Origin: Planctomycetota bacterium
GTDB taxonomy: Bacteria; Planctomycetota; Phycisphaerae; Phycisphaerales; UBA1924
Assembly (NCBI GenBank): GCA_018242625.1
Contig: JAFEBO010000008.1
Coordinates: 310,001-374,000 of the forward strand
Length of the DNA: 64,000 nt
Direction of reading: 5' to 3'
The notes under the pieces are model-generated. The model saw only the letters and a program-made list of their open reading frames with translations. It had not been told where the DNA came from and ran no database searches. Position numbers and translations under genes: made by a program. Shown one piece after another: positions 9,487 to 18,489 of this stretch; within the stretch, counting starts at the first letter, position 1; each line of letters begins with the position of its first letter.

Positions 9487-9999
9487 ATGGCGTCAACGCA
9501 GGAAGCGAAGTCTTCACTCCTTTCGGATATGGACGCGCCGCCGCAGGAGAAGAAGGCGAGATCCGTGGATTCCGATTCATCGGGTCGCACGCGGTTGATC
9601 GCCACCATCGCTTTTTTAGCCGTTTCGCTTGCTGTCCTGGGATATGTAGCCTTTAGCTCGATTTCCAGCTATCGCAACGACCCCCGACGCCTGGCACGAT
9701 TCAGCGTTGTAAAGGACAGCGAGACCGGTGAAGTCATCAAGGAGTTTCCTCTCCCCGACGAGGGGTATCCCGCCGTCAATCCCAAGACGGGCAAGCGTAC
9801 GATCTACCCTGCGGAAGCCTGCTACTGGACAAAAGAGGGCAAAGCCAAGCTGGATCCGACATACGTCATCCTGAATGCGTGGTTCGGCAAGAAAGATGTC
9901 ACCCGCTGCCCGGACTGCGGGAGAACCGTCACCAAGTCGAACCCGATGCCTCCCGATGCACTGATGCAAAAGGCATGGGACGATGCGAATCGCAAGTAA
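9487..9999 (+). CDS. Membrane-anchored protein with C-terminal Cys motif, downstream of prepilin-like gene
   Basis: A 170-residue protein not matched to a named family. It has a charged N-terminus of about 35 residues, one membrane segment (LIATIAFLAVSLAVLGYVAF), and then an exported or periplasmic region with an EACYW segment and a CPDCG motif near the end. Only one CxxC pair is seen, with one further Cys, so zinc binding is possible but not certain. It is 29 bases after the prepilin-like gene and ends just before a terminator-like hairpin, so the two are probably co-transcribed and may act together in secretion or surface display. Confidence 0.65.
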   Translation: MASTQEAKSSLLSDMDAPPQEKKARSVDSDSSGRTRLIATIAFLAVSLAVLGYVAFSSISSYRNDPRRLARFSVVKDSETGEVIKEFPLPDEGYPAVNPKTGKRTIYPAEACYWTKEGKAKLDPTYVILNAWFGKKDVTRCPDCGRTVTKSNPMPPDALMQKAWDDANRK

Positions 10000-10077
10000 G
10001 CGGATGGAGTTCCGGCTCGGGTGAGAAGCGTTGCCCCGGCCCACCGGGGATCGAAATCCGCAACAACGACTTTCACC

Positions 10078-10098
10078 GCCCGCACCCGCGGGCGTTTT
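10078..10098 (+). terminator. Rho-independent terminator
   Basis: Perfect six-base stem GCCCGC (10078-10083) / GCGGGC (10088-10093), four-base loop, followed by GTTTT. It closes the prepilin-like two-gene unit and lies only 18 bases before the next start codon. Confidence 0.65.
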
Positions 10099-10115
10099 CA
10101 TTCCAAGAATCTCCC

Positions 10116-11543
10116 ATGCCCAGCCCCAACCTCTCACGCGTTGTTTCTCTTCTCAAGGAACGCGAGCCCGCGCAGGTTCAGGAGCTCGTGAACTGGCTCA
10201 AGATTCCCAGCATCAGCACCGACCCGCAGTACCGCCAGGCCTGTCGCGAGGCGGCGAAGTGGGCGTCGGACCATCTGGCGGCGAGCGGGTTTTCGTCGGG
10301 CCTGCGAGAGACGGGCTCCGCGCAGAACGCTGGGCATCCGATCGTGCTGGCGCACACCCCCGGCGCTCCCGACTACAAGGGGCCGCACGTTCTTTTCTAC
10401 GGGCATTACGACGTGCAGCCGGCCGATCCGCTCGAGCTTTGGAACAGCCCTCCTTTTTCGCCCAAGATCGCGGACCAGCCCACCCCCCGCATCATCGCGC
10501 GCGGCGCCGTGGACGACAAGGGGCAGGTGATGATGTTCCTTTCCGCGATGCGGGCGTGGAAGGAGATTTCGGGCCTTGCCGCCGGCGGCGTCAAAGTGAC
10601 CGTGCTGCTGGAGGGTGAAGAGGAGTCGGGCTCGGTGAACCTCGATGCGTTCATCGACGCCAACAAGGCCGAGCTCGGCAACTGCACCGTCTGCGTCATC
10701 AGCGATACGGGCATGCTGGATCGGGGCAAGCCGGCCATCACTTACGGGGTCCGCGGGCTGGCGTACACCGAGATCATCCTGCACGGCGCGAACCAGGACC
10801 TGCATTCGGGCATGTGGGGCGGCAAGTCTCCCAACCCCATCAGCGAGCTGGTCAAGGTGCTGGCCCAGCTCTGGGACAAGGACCGGCGCGTGACCATCCC
10901 GGGCTTTTACGACAAGGTCCGCCCGATCGCGCAGTCCGAGCGCGAGGAGTGGAACCGGCTGGGGATCGATCCGGCGGAAGCGCTCAAAAAGATCGGGTTC
11001 CCGCCCGAGGCCAACGTGGGCGAAGCGGGATTCTCGTTCACCGAGCGCGAGTGGGCCCGCCCCACCGCGGAGATCAACGGCATCGTGGGAGGCTACACGG
11101 GCAAGGGCGCCAAGACCGTGATCCCCTCGCACGCGAGCGCCAAGGTTTCGTTCCGGCTGGTCGCGGACCAGGACCCGCACTGGGTCACCGAGGCGTTTTT
11201 CAGGTGGTGCAAGGAGCGCACGCCGGCGGGCTGCCGCTGGGAACTGATCGATCATCACGGGGGCAACCCGGCGACGGTCAAGACCGATTCCCGGGAACTG
11301 GCCGCGGCGGCCCGCGCGATCGAACGCGCCTGCGGAACGCGCCCGGCGCTGATCAAGTCCGGCGGGAGCATCCCGGTGGCCGGCTCGCTCAAGAGCAAGC
11401 TGGGTCTTGAGACGATCTTCATGGGCTTTGGCCTCGATGATGATCGGGTGCACTCGCCCAACGAGAAGTTTGAACTGGAATGCCTGCGGATGGGCACGCT
11501 GAGCCACGCGTACCTGATCGACGAGCTGCTCGCCATGCGATAA
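10116..11543 (+). CDS. M20 family dipeptidase
   Basis: Zinc metallopeptidase of 475 residues in the M20 family, dipeptidase (CNDP-like) branch. Metal ligands and catalytic residues are in order: GHYDVQP with the first His at residue 97, GAVDDKGQ with the bridging Asp, EGEEESGS with the catalytic Glu pair, ISDTG, and a C-terminal HSPNEK with the last His. The inserted lid/dimerisation domain runs from about residue 210 to 370, with the LHSGMWGG segment. Likely cytoplasmic hydrolysis of dipeptides or acylated amino acids; the true substrate is not predictable. No signal peptide. The start has no clear ribosome-binding site and follows a terminator hairpin closely. Confidence 0.9.
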   Translation: MPSPNLSRVVSLLKEREPAQVQELVNWLKIPSISTDPQYRQACREAAKWASDHLAASGFSSGLRETGSAQNAGHPIVLAHTPGAPDYKGPHVLFYGHYDVQPADPLELWNSPPFSPKIADQPTPRIIARGAVDDKGQVMMFLSAMRAWKEISGLAAGGVKVTVLLEGEEESGSVNLDAFIDANKAELGNCTVCVISDTGMLDRGKPAITYGVRGLAYTEIILHGANQDLHSGMWGGKSPNPISELVKVLAQLWDKDRRVTIPGFYDKVRPIAQSEREEWNRLGIDPAEALKKIGFPPEANVGEAGFSFTEREWARPTAEINGIVGGYTGKGAKTVIPSHASAKVSFRLVADQDPHWVTEAFFRWCKERTPAGCRWELIDHHGGNPATVKTDSRELAAAARAIERACGTRPALIKSGGSIPVAGSLKSKLGLETIFMGFGLDDDRVHSPNEKFELECLRMGTLSHAYLIDELLAMR

Positions 11544-11595
11544 CGCCGCACCCGGCGGCATTGCTTGATTGTCTTTGCATCCCTTTGGCCCTTTG

Positions 11596-11850
11596 TCAGG
11601 CCGCCTTCTTCTCTTCCTGCTCGTCGATCGGAGAGACAAGCTCGACTTCGCCGAGCTGGGCGGCTTCCTGCATGGCGCGGATGCGGGCGTGATACTGCTG
11701 CTGGAGCCGGGCGACGCTGACCTGCAGGTCATGGGCGTGCATCTGGCCGCGGATGGCGATGGAGACCATGTACAGGATGGCGAGGATCGAGGCGGCGATC
11801 ATGGCCGCGACGACCAGCCAAGAGTTTCCCAGTAGATCGTCCATGAGCAT
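11596..11850 (-). CDS. Small single-pass membrane protein with coiled-coil tail
   Basis: An 84-residue protein: short N-terminus MLMDDLLGNS, one membrane helix (LVVAAMIAASILAILYMVSIAI), then a basic and heptad-like helix (HDLQVSVARLQQQYHARIRAMQEAA) and an acidic end. No family recognised. The ATG at 11850 is preceded by GAGGA seven bases upstream and is chosen over the ATG at 11844. It is divergent from the large membrane protein at 11977. Confidence 0.6.
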   Translation of the reverse strand: MLMDDLLGNSWLVVAAMIAASILAILYMVSIAIRGQMHAHDLQVSVARLQQQYHARIRAMQEAAQLGEVELVSPIDEQEEKKAA

Positions 11851-11962
11851 GTAGTTCGTCCTCGTCCGGGGGTAACTTTGGTCCAACTACGCGAACTGTG
11901 TGCCGGACGCGATTTCATCTGCCAGCGCCCGCAGCGCGACGCACCGGAGAGCGAGCAATCCG

Positions 11963-11968
11963 TACAAT
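11963..11968 (+). promoter_or_regulatory. -10-like TACAAT before a start codon
   Basis: CGTACAAT with the hexamer ending eight bases before the ATG at 11977 and no Shine-Dalgarno between. Fits a leaderless transcript, as at 3988, 5570, 14476 and 16711. Confidence 0.45.
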
Positions 11969-11976
11969 CATCCGCG

Positions 11977-14466
11977 ATGACCGGGCGAACACTCTGGCTG
12001 CTGCTCTTACCCCTGGCTTTGGCTGGTTTTCCGGCGTTTGGCCGGCCCGATCCGGCTCCGGTGGGGGTTCCGGTGGGGGTTCCGGTGGGGGGGGCGGGCG
12101 GTTTGCCGGTGGCTGCGGGGCCGGGTTCGGGGCAGATCGTTGAAGAGGTGAAGGTTGAAGCCGGGGAGTTTGGCACCGGCAACGTCTGCCGCGCCGGGGA
12201 ATGGTGCGGCCTGAGGCTCCGCCTGACCGATTCGGCTCCGAAGCAGCGGGAGGTCTTGATCCGGGTGGTTCTGGACGATGCCGACGGAGACCGCCCGGCG
12301 TATTCGCGGGTGCTGACGCTGAACCCGGGTGTGACGCAGGATGCCTGGATCTATTTCCGGTTGCCCTTCTGGTTCAAAGGGGGCGACTCGGTCCTCGTGT
12401 TGGCGAACGAGCCGATCGCCGACAGCCGGGAGGTGACGGGGAGCAGGGCGGGGCGGCTGCTGGCGCGTCGGCAGATTTTGCCGAACGGGCGCGTGCACGA
12501 GGCGGACACTCCGATGATCGGGGTGGTGGGGCCCAACGAGATGGGGCTTCGCCAGTACTACGCCGCGGGCGGCAACGGCATGGCCACCTATCCGCTGATG
12601 GCGCACGAGCTGATCGATCCGGTCTCGGCGCTGACATCGAAGGGTTTGCCGGACCGGTGGATGGGGCTGGGCCAGTTTGAGACGATCGTGTGGGGGGAAT
12701 CGCCTTCGGGGGGCGAGACGGACATCAGCAGGCTTCGCGGGGAGAGCACCAAGGCGATCCGGGAATGGGTGATGCGGGGCGGGCATCTGGTGATCGTGCT
12801 GCCTCCGACGGGGCAGGCGTGGACGAATCCGGCGACGAACGAACTGATGGATATCTTGCCGGCGGTGAACATCCGGCGCCGGGAGTCGGTGGACCTGAGC
12901 GAATACCGGGCGCTTCTGACGCGGGCGCGGGAGGGCGTGCTGCCGCGCAGCGCGGTGCTGCATTCGTTCGAGCCGCTGCCCAACGCGGCGCCGCAGGAAG
13001 CGATCAAGATTCTGAATGGACCGCAGGGGGACTGCGTGGTGGTGCGTCGGCTGGTGGGGATCGGGCAGGTGACGCTGGTGGGGTTTGATTTCTCGTCGCG
13101 GATGTTCTCGGCGGGGGGGCTTTTGGATGCGGACGTGTTCTGGCATCGCGTCTTGGGCAAGCGTGGGATATTGAATCCGGATCAGAAGGAAGTGGTTTCG
13201 CGCGGGCAGATGCTGACGGTCGATTCGCAGATTTCTTCGCAGATCGCTAAGCGCGGGACGGCGGCGACGGGCATGCTGATGGGCGTCGGCGTGTTCATTC
13301 TGTACTGGGTGCTGGCGGGGCCGCTCGGGTTCGGTGTGCTCAAGGCTCGGCGGGCGACGCGGCTGGCGTGGCTCACTTTTCTCGGGACGGCGGTGGCGTT
13401 CACGGGGATCGCGTTCGGGGCGGCGACGTGGTTTCGGCCGCGCCGATTCGAGGCGTCGCACCTTTCGATCCTGGACCACGTGTATGGGCAGAATGTGCAG
13501 CGCGTGCGATCGTGGCTGAGCCTGATGCTTCCAAAGGACGGGACGGTCGAGGTTGTTGCGCCCGACAGCGAGGGGCAGCCGGAGGCTCCGGGCGCCAAGG
13601 CGGAGTTTGGCGGGGTGCTCTCGCCGTGGGACCCTGTGGGGAGCCAGCAGCGGAGCGGGTTTCTGGATGCGCGGGAATATCAGATTGATGGGCGCAATCC
13701 GACGAGGCTGGACGTGCCGGCGCGGTCAACGGTGAAGCAGATGCAGCTGGACTGGGCTGGAAGTCCGCGGTGGGGGATGCCGCACCCGACCGGGCCTGAG
13801 GGTGTGCGGGCGGACGGGGCAAAGCTCAAGGGTGAGCTTGTTCACGATCTGCCGGGCGCGATGCATGATCTGCTGATCGTGCACGTGTGGGGTCAGCAGC
13901 CGTACGGGTCGGACATTCGCTCGCGGATCGTGAGCCGGGTGCAGTTCTGGAAATATCCGTCGGAGTGGCAGCCGGGGACTCCGCTTGATCTTGAGCTTCA
14001 GACCGGACAGGCGGCGGCGGCGGGCGCGGGCGAGCTGTACCTTTCGGGGCTGGTGCCGATGAGTTCGGGCGGCTACGGGATGGGTTCGCCGGCGGACTCC
14101 AAGCGGCTGGGAAGCATCGTCGATGTGCTGACGATGACGAGCGTTTTTTCCGAGCTTGGGATCCCGGAAGAGGCCAAGGGGAATCACGGCCAGGCCGTGA
14201 GCGTGCTGCGCCGGGATGCGACGCAGTGCATGGACCTTGCGGAGTGGTTTACGCAGCCGTGCGTGATGATCATCGGCTTTGTGGGGAATGGCTCGGCGCC
14301 GGCGGCGAAGGGGCAGCCGGGCGCGGGGTCGGAGCCGCCGGTTTCGGTGAGCATCGGGGGGAGGGCGGTGCCGGGCTCGGGGATGACGATGGTGCGATGG
14401 GTGTATCCGCTGGGGCCGATGCCGCCGGCGTTTAAGGGGGCCTCCGAGTCGTCGGACCCGAACTAG
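11977..14466 (+). CDS. Large membrane-anchored protein of unknown function
   Basis: An 829-residue protein. It has a signal peptide (TLWLLLLPLALAGFPAFG), a low-complexity VGVPVGVPVGG run encoded by a 12-base tandem repeat (12061-12090), and a beta-rich domain to about residue 190. Next is a glutamine-amidotransferase/ThuA-like region (GVVGPNE, FETIVWG, REWVMRGGHLVIVLPP, about 175-290). Two membrane helices follow at about 430-490 (MLMGVGVFILYWVLAGPLG; WLTFLGTAVAFTGIAFGAA), then a C-terminal exported or cytoplasmic domain. This arrangement resembles uncharacterised planctomycete proteins with BatD-like features, but no assignment is made. The unusually G-rich wobble use of this gene is shared by the next one, so the two may be a unit. 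Confidence 0.65.
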   Translation: MTGRTLWLLLLPLALAGFPAFGRPDPAPVGVPVGVPVGGAGGLPVAAGPGSGQIVEEVKVEAGEFGTGNVCRAGEWCGLRLRLTDSAPKQREVLIRVVLDDADGDRPAYSRVLTLNPGVTQDAWIYFRLPFWFKGGDSVLVLANEPIADSREVTGSRAGRLLARRQILPNGRVHEADTPMIGVVGPNEMGLRQYYAAGGNGMATYPLMAHELIDPVSALTSKGLPDRWMGLGQFETIVWGESPSGGETDISRLRGESTKAIREWVMRGGHLVIVLPPTGQAWTNPATNELMDILPAVNIRRRESVDLSEYRALLTRAREGVLPRSAVLHSFEPLPNAAPQEAIKILNGPQGDCVVVRRLVGIGQVTLVGFDFSSRMFSAGGLLDADVFWHRVLGKRGILNPDQKEVVSRGQMLTVDSQISSQIAKRGTAATGMLMGVGVFILYWVLAGPLGFGVLKARRATRLAWLTFLGTAVAFTGIAFGAATWFRPRRFEASHLSILDHVYGQNVQRVRSWLSLMLPKDGTVEVVAPDSEGQPEAPGAKAEFGGVLSPWDPVGSQQRSGFLDAREYQIDGRNPTRLDVPARSTVKQMQLDWAGSPRWGMPHPTGPEGVRADGAKLKGELVHDLPGAMHDLLIVHVWGQQPYGSDIRSRIVSRVQFWKYPSEWQPGTPLDLELQTGQAAAAGAGELYLSGLVPMSSGGYGMGSPADSKRLGSIVDVLTMTSVFSELGIPEEAKGNHGQAVSVLRRDATQCMDLAEWFTQPCVMIIGFVGNGSAPAAKGQPGAGSEPPVSVSIGGRAVPGSGMTMVRWVYPLGPMPPAFKGASESSDPN
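12061..12090 (+). repeat. 12-base coding tandem repeat
   Basis: Two perfect copies of GTGGGGGTTCCG (12061-12072, 12073-12084) plus a partial third. They encode VGVPVGVPVGG just after the signal peptide of the large membrane protein. In-frame slippage here would change the length of a linker without breaking the gene. Confidence 0.7.
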
Positions 14467-14475
14467 CGGCATTCG

Positions 14476-14481
14476 TACACT
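14476..14481 (+). promoter_or_regulatory. -10-like TACACT before a GTG start
   Basis: CGTACACT ends seven bases before the GTG at 14489, nine bases after the previous stop, with no ribosome-binding sequence. It could give a leaderless mRNA for the glycosyltransferase-like gene. Confidence 0.45.
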
Positions 14482-14488
14482 TTGCTCC

Positions 14489-15595
14489 GTGCGAGTCGTC
14501 ATCGTCGCGGACCAACTCTTTGCCTCCCGTGAGCGTGAACTGCTCAGCCGGCTCGAGATCGGGCTGGCGGATGAGGGCGTGCGGGTGATCCAGGCTCTGC
14601 CGGCGGAGGGTGGGCTGCAGGCGAGCGCTTCGGGGCAGATGAGCGGGTTGTGCGCGCCGGTTGTGACGTTCGCCTCGACGGGACTGCCGTTCACGACGGG
14701 CTACCGGGCGAGGAAGCTGGCGGACAAGCTCGACGAGATCGACAGCGGAACCGAGGAATCGCCCGTGGACATCGTGCATGTCTTCGGGGGGTCTTTGTGG
14801 AACTTCGGGATCGCGCTGGCGGAGTCGTGCGGGGCGGCGGTGGCGCTTGAGATCTGGCGTGCGGGGCTGATCGAGCGGGCGTCGGTGCCGATCGCGTCGG
14901 TCAAGGACGTGATGATGGTGGCGCCGGATCCAGGGATCGAGCGGGCGCTTCGTCAGCGCGGGCTGCCGACGAGGCTGGCTTCTTGGGGTGTGCACGCCGC
15001 CGAGACTCTGGCTCCCAAGCTGGAGGCGGGCCGTGCGACGACGGTGATGCTGATCGGCGGCGGCAACGACCAGCGGGCGATGCGGGCGGCGCTCGAGGGC
15101 CTTGGCGCGTGCATCCGCAAGCACCCGGACACGCTCGTCTTTGCCGATGCGCTGGCGGCGCGACGCGCGGGTCTGTACGAGCTGGCGATGAAGCTGGGGA
15201 TGCTCGCCAACCTTTCGCTGATCGAGGAGATGGAGTCGCGGCGGGACCTGTTGGTGCAGGGGGATGTGCTCATCCTGTGCGAAGGGCACGGAGAGCAGCG
15301 GACGATCATGCTCGACGCGATGTCGCACGCGATGGTGGTGCTGAGCGTTGAGGACCGGTTCTGCGAGGTGCTCCGCGAGGGCGTGACGGCACGTCTGATC
15401 AAGGGGCCTTCTGCCGGTTCGTGGGCCGAGGCGATCGGCGCCGTGCTGCAGGACCCCGCGGGCGCCCGGCGGCTGGGCGAGTCGGCGCGGGCTTTCATCG
15501 CCGAGCACCGGCGTGCCAGCGATCACGTCAAGGCGGTTCTCGAGGCGTATTCGTGGCTCCGTCGCGACCGGGCGGTGGCTCCCATGGTCCCCTAA
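14489..15595 (+). CDS. GT-B fold glycosyltransferase-like protein
   Basis: A 368-residue protein with the outline of a GT4-type glycosyltransferase. It opens with an N-terminal strand RVVIVADQLFASRERELLSRL and a DIVHVFGG segment of the first Rossmann domain. The second domain has TVMLIGGGNDQRAM and LSLIEEMESRRDLLVQGDVLILCEGHGEQRTIMLDAMSHAMVVLSVED, which replaces the usual nucleotide-sugar-binding EGfGl.lEAma pattern. It ends with AEAIGAVLQDPAGARRLGESAR. The normal E-x7-E donor motif is degenerate (EGHGEQRTIMLDAM), so activity is not certain. GTG start supported by the -10-like spacing. Substrate unknown; no other sugar genes flank it. Confidence 0.6.
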   Translation: MRVVIVADQLFASRERELLSRLEIGLADEGVRVIQALPAEGGLQASASGQMSGLCAPVVTFASTGLPFTTGYRARKLADKLDEIDSGTEESPVDIVHVFGGSLWNFGIALAESCGAAVALEIWRAGLIERASVPIASVKDVMMVAPDPGIERALRQRGLPTRLASWGVHAAETLAPKLEAGRATTVMLIGGGNDQRAMRAALEGLGACIRKHPDTLVFADALAARRAGLYELAMKLGMLANLSLIEEMESRRDLLVQGDVLILCEGHGEQRTIMLDAMSHAMVVLSVEDRFCEVLREGVTARLIKGPSAGSWAEAIGAVLQDPAGARRLGESARAFIAEHRRASDHVKAVLEAYSWLRRDRAVAPMVP

Positions 15596-15781
15596 TCCCT
15601 CGGCTCCGGGCGGGAGTCCGATATCGGGTTGGGTCTGTGCGGCCTGTGATGCCGGTAACGGGGCAAGTGGTGGCGGTCGTAACGGTTCTGTGGCCGGATG
15701 TTCAATCTGGTTCATGCTTGAGGGGTGGGCCGGCACGGGTGATCCCGCTGCAACAGGCCGCACGATCCGGAGAGGTGAACC

Positions 15782-16633
15782 ATGCTTCCAGCCATTGGCG
15801 CCATAGCGATGTCCGCGGGAATGGGCGCTCAGCCCGTTCCGTACCAGCCGACGCTTGATATCAACCCGAGCCCCAATGAGATCTGCCCGCTGACGAGCTC
15901 GCCCTATCTCGCGTCGCCCGACCCGTACCCGCTCGACGTGGACGATTCGCGCCGGCCGGGCTTCGGCGGGAAAGAGTGGCAGCAGCTTGATTTCTACGGA
16001 GGCGACCTGCCCCGCGCGACGATCTCGTCCTTCGCTCCGGGCCAGAACTACTACGGAGCGTCCCAGGGCGACGACAGCGTGGTCTACGTCCGCCTTTCCT
16101 CGGGCTTCATCGCGGCCATCTCCCCCTGGGAAGAGATCAGCCCGTACCAGGTCCCGATCGACAGCCTGAACGTCGCGACGCGCGACTGGATCCGCGAGTA
16201 CGGGATGACCAACCAGTACATCTGGGCGGAGCTTGAGCAGGGGCGGCAGGACTGGCTGCGTGAGCGCGGCTACACCTACTCGGTGCGCACGTTCACGGGC
16301 AACGCCAATTCCGACGAGCAGGCCAACAACGGCCAGCCTGTCCGGCCGGTGACGGTGATGGAGCGTCCGACCGATCAGCCCAAGTTCAAGCAGAAGATGC
16401 AGGTGCGGGCGCCCCAGCCCTCGGCCCACGACCGCGAGATGACCGCGATCGCCCGGGAAGTGATGAAGGGCAACGCCCGGATCTCGATGCCCCCGATCGC
16501 CGACAAGGAGGCGCTGCACGCGGCCATAGCGCGGTCGCAGGGGCAGCGTCAGGACATCGCCAGGGCGGCGCAGTCTCCCAAGGCCCCGACGGAGAATGGC
16601 GATGAGCAGGCGAAGAAAGTCGCGACTCGCTGA
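15782..16633 (+). CDS. Hypothetical protein, 283 residues
   Basis: No family is recognised. The N-terminus (LPAIGAIAMSAGMGAQP) might be a weak signal sequence, followed by a Pro/Asp-rich stretch. Residues 60-160 carry aromatic-rich sequence (WQQLDFYGG, YVRLSSGFIAAISPWEEISPYQVPID, WAELEQGRQDWLRERGYTYSVRTFTG) that looks like one folded domain. The last 120 residues are charged and probably disordered. GGAGAGG seven bases before the ATG marks the start. It stands alone between the glycosyltransferase-like gene and xseA. Confidence 0.6.
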   Translation: MLPAIGAIAMSAGMGAQPVPYQPTLDINPSPNEICPLTSSPYLASPDPYPLDVDDSRRPGFGGKEWQQLDFYGGDLPRATISSFAPGQNYYGASQGDDSVVYVRLSSGFIAAISPWEEISPYQVPIDSLNVATRDWIREYGMTNQYIWAELEQGRQDWLRERGYTYSVRTFTGNANSDEQANNGQPVRPVTVMERPTDQPKFKQKMQVRAPQPSAHDREMTAIAREVMKGNARISMPPIADKEALHAAIARSQGQRQDIARAAQSPKAPTENGDEQAKKVATR

Positions 16634-16710
16634 TAGCCGAAGACACCTCCGGTCCGTCCGCCCCGGCGATCCTGGCCGGGGCGGCGGGACCGGCAGGCAC
16701 CGCCGGCGAA

Positions 16711-16716
16711 TACACT
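16711..16716 (+). promoter_or_regulatory. -10-like TACACT before the xseA TTG start
   Basis: TACACT ends exactly seven bases before the TTG at 16724 and no ribosome-binding sequence intervenes. Same arrangement as 14476 and others, and the main support for the unusual start of xseA. Confidence 0.4.
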
Positions 16717-16723
16717 CGCCGCG

Positions 16724-18172
16724 TTGACAGGGCGACTCCCATTTGATCCTTCGAAGATGGCCGCGCCGCGCCGGCAGACCGAGCCGGCGGGCGATGCGCC
16801 GTGGACCGTCTCGCGGCTGGCCGAGCGGATCGACGGCGCGCTCAAGGCGGGCGTGCCCGGCCCGGTTCGCGTCGTGGGCGAAGTGAGCGGGTTTCGCGAC
16901 CGGACGCACTGGTACTTTGATCTCAAGGACGAAAACGCGGTTGTCAACTGCGTGATGTTCGCGTCGGCGGCCCGCAGGGTCGGTCCGGCGCCGCGCGACG
17001 GCGACCTGATCGTGGTGAAGGGCCGGCTTGAGTTCTACGCCAAGGGGGGGAAGGTCTCTTTCCTTGTCGAGACGATCGAGCGTGCCGGCGAGGGCCCGCT
17101 CGACCGGGCGTTCCGCGAACTGTGCAACACGCTCCGCGCCGAGGGCTATTTCGCGCCCGAGCGCAAAAAAGCGCTCCCTCGCTATCCACGCCGGATCGCG
17201 GTGCTCACGAGCCGATCGGGCGCGGCGCTGCAGGACGTGATCAACACGCGCACACGGCGCTGGCCCGCGGTCGGGCTCGTCGTGATCGATGTGCCGGTGC
17301 AGGGCCCGGACGCCGCGCCCGCGATCGCCTCGGCCATCGGACTGCTTTCGGCGCAGGCGGGGCGGCTGGGGATCGACGCCGCGATCCTGACCCGCGGCGG
17401 CGGAAGCAAAGAAGATCTCTGGTGCTTCAACGAACGCGTCGTTGCCGATGCGATCTTCCGCTCCCGGGTGCCCTTGGTGGCGGCGATCGGGCACGAAACC
17501 GACACGACTATTGCCGAACTTGTCGCCGATGAACGCTGCGCCACACCGACCCAGGCCGCGATGCGGCTGATCCCCGACCGGGCGGAACTGCTGCGGCAGG
17601 TCGATTCGACGCGACGCAGGGTCGCGACGGCGCTCGCGCGGTGTGCGCAGGCTTCGGAGCGGGACCTTAGCGTGGCTTTCCATCGGCTGGAGGGCGCCGG
17701 GTCGGATCGGCTCGCTCTTGCGCAGCGCCGTCTGGCGGCTCTGGAACTGCGGCTTGAACGCGTCCGGCCCCGTGCGGTGCACGCGCGGATGATCGCGCGG
17801 CTGGAGCATGCCGCAAAGCGTCTTTCGGGCGTGATGGCGGGCCGGCTCCGCGTCGATATCGCGGCGGTTGCCGATCGACTGCAGGGCGCGATGGCGGGCC
17901 GCCTGAGGGAGAAGCGGGCACGCACCGAGGCGCTCGCGAAACATCTCCGGGCCGTTTCGCCGGAAGAGGTGCTCGAGCGTGGCTTTTCGATTACATCCAA
18001 GGCGGGCGGGGGCCTGGTGCGGTCGATCCGCGATGTGCCGCCGGGTCAGAAACTGGTGACCCGCCTGGCCGACGGCTCGGTGGAGAGCGTCGCATCGGGA
18101 AACGTCGCGAAAGCGCCGCGGCGCAAGGCCGCCCCGGCGGGCCCGGGCCTCTTCGGTTCTGAGGGTGAATAA
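16724..18172 (+). CDS. xseA: Exodeoxyribonuclease VII large subunit
   Basis: Catalytic subunit (482 residues) of exonuclease VII, which degrades single-stranded DNA from both ends in repair. The N-terminal OB-fold domain (WTVSRLAERIDGAL, VVGEVSGF, HWYFDLKD, VNCVMF) is followed by the catalytic domain with GAALQDVI, LTRGGGSKEDLWCFNE, PLVAAIGHETDTTIAELVADERCATPTQAA, and a helical C-terminus ending in LERGFSI. The TTG start at 16724 is favoured by the upstream TACACT; ATG at 16757 is the alternative. Followed after eight bases by xseB, so the two subunits are co-expressed. Confidence 0.95.
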   Translation: MTGRLPFDPSKMAAPRRQTEPAGDAPWTVSRLAERIDGALKAGVPGPVRVVGEVSGFRDRTHWYFDLKDENAVVNCVMFASAARRVGPAPRDGDLIVVKGRLEFYAKGGKVSFLVETIERAGEGPLDRAFRELCNTLRAEGYFAPERKKALPRYPRRIAVLTSRSGAALQDVINTRTRRWPAVGLVVIDVPVQGPDAAPAIASAIGLLSAQAGRLGIDAAILTRGGGSKEDLWCFNERVVADAIFRSRVPLVAAIGHETDTTIAELVADERCATPTQAAMRLIPDRAELLRQVDSTRRRVATALARCAQASERDLSVAFHRLEGAGSDRLALAQRRLAALELRLERVRPRAVHARMIARLEHAAKRLSGVMAGRLRVDIAAVADRLQGAMAGRLREKRARTEALAKHLRAVSPEEVLERGFSITSKAGGGLVRSIRDVPPGQKLVTRLADGSVESVASGNVAKAPRRKAAPAGPGLFGSEGE

Positions 18173-18180
18173 TCGCGGGC

Positions 18181-18429
18181 GTGGCCAAGAAGCAAGACCC
18201 AACTTCGCGTGACGAATCGAACCTGAGCTTTGAGGAGGCTCTGGGCGCGGTGGAATCGATCATCGATTCCATCGAATCGGGCGAAATCGGCCTTGAGAAG
18301 TCCATGACGGAGTATGAGAGGGCGGTGAAGCTGATCGTGCGCTGCCGCGAGGTGCTGGACGGGGCGGAGGAGCGGATCGAGATGCTTACCAAGGACCTCA
18401 AGCCGGCGGGCCGTTCCGAGGGTGAATGA
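18181..18429 (+). CDS. xseB: Exodeoxyribonuclease VII small subunit
   Basis: An 82-residue helical protein of typical XseB length with LSFEEALGAVESIIDSIESGEIGLEKSMTEYERAVKLI and CREVLDGAEERIE, the family signature. It binds the long coiled-coil of XseA and stabilises the holoenzyme. It starts with GTG eight bases after the xseA stop. Confidence 0.95.
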   Translation: MAKKQDPTSRDESNLSFEEALGAVESIIDSIESGEIGLEKSMTEYERAVKLIVRCREVLDGAEERIEMLTKDLKPAGRSEGE

Positions 18430-18489
18430 AGTCCGGGGCGAGGAGCGCCCCGCAGCGGACCGATACAGAGGCGGAAGGAACTGCCCGGC

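Noticed and set aside
14432..18202. Very long open frame (1256 codons) on the minus strand
   Set aside because: It lies opposite the glycosyltransferase-like gene, the hypothetical gene and xseA, is Arg/His/Pro-rich, has no domain, and is explained by GC-rich codon use of the real genes.
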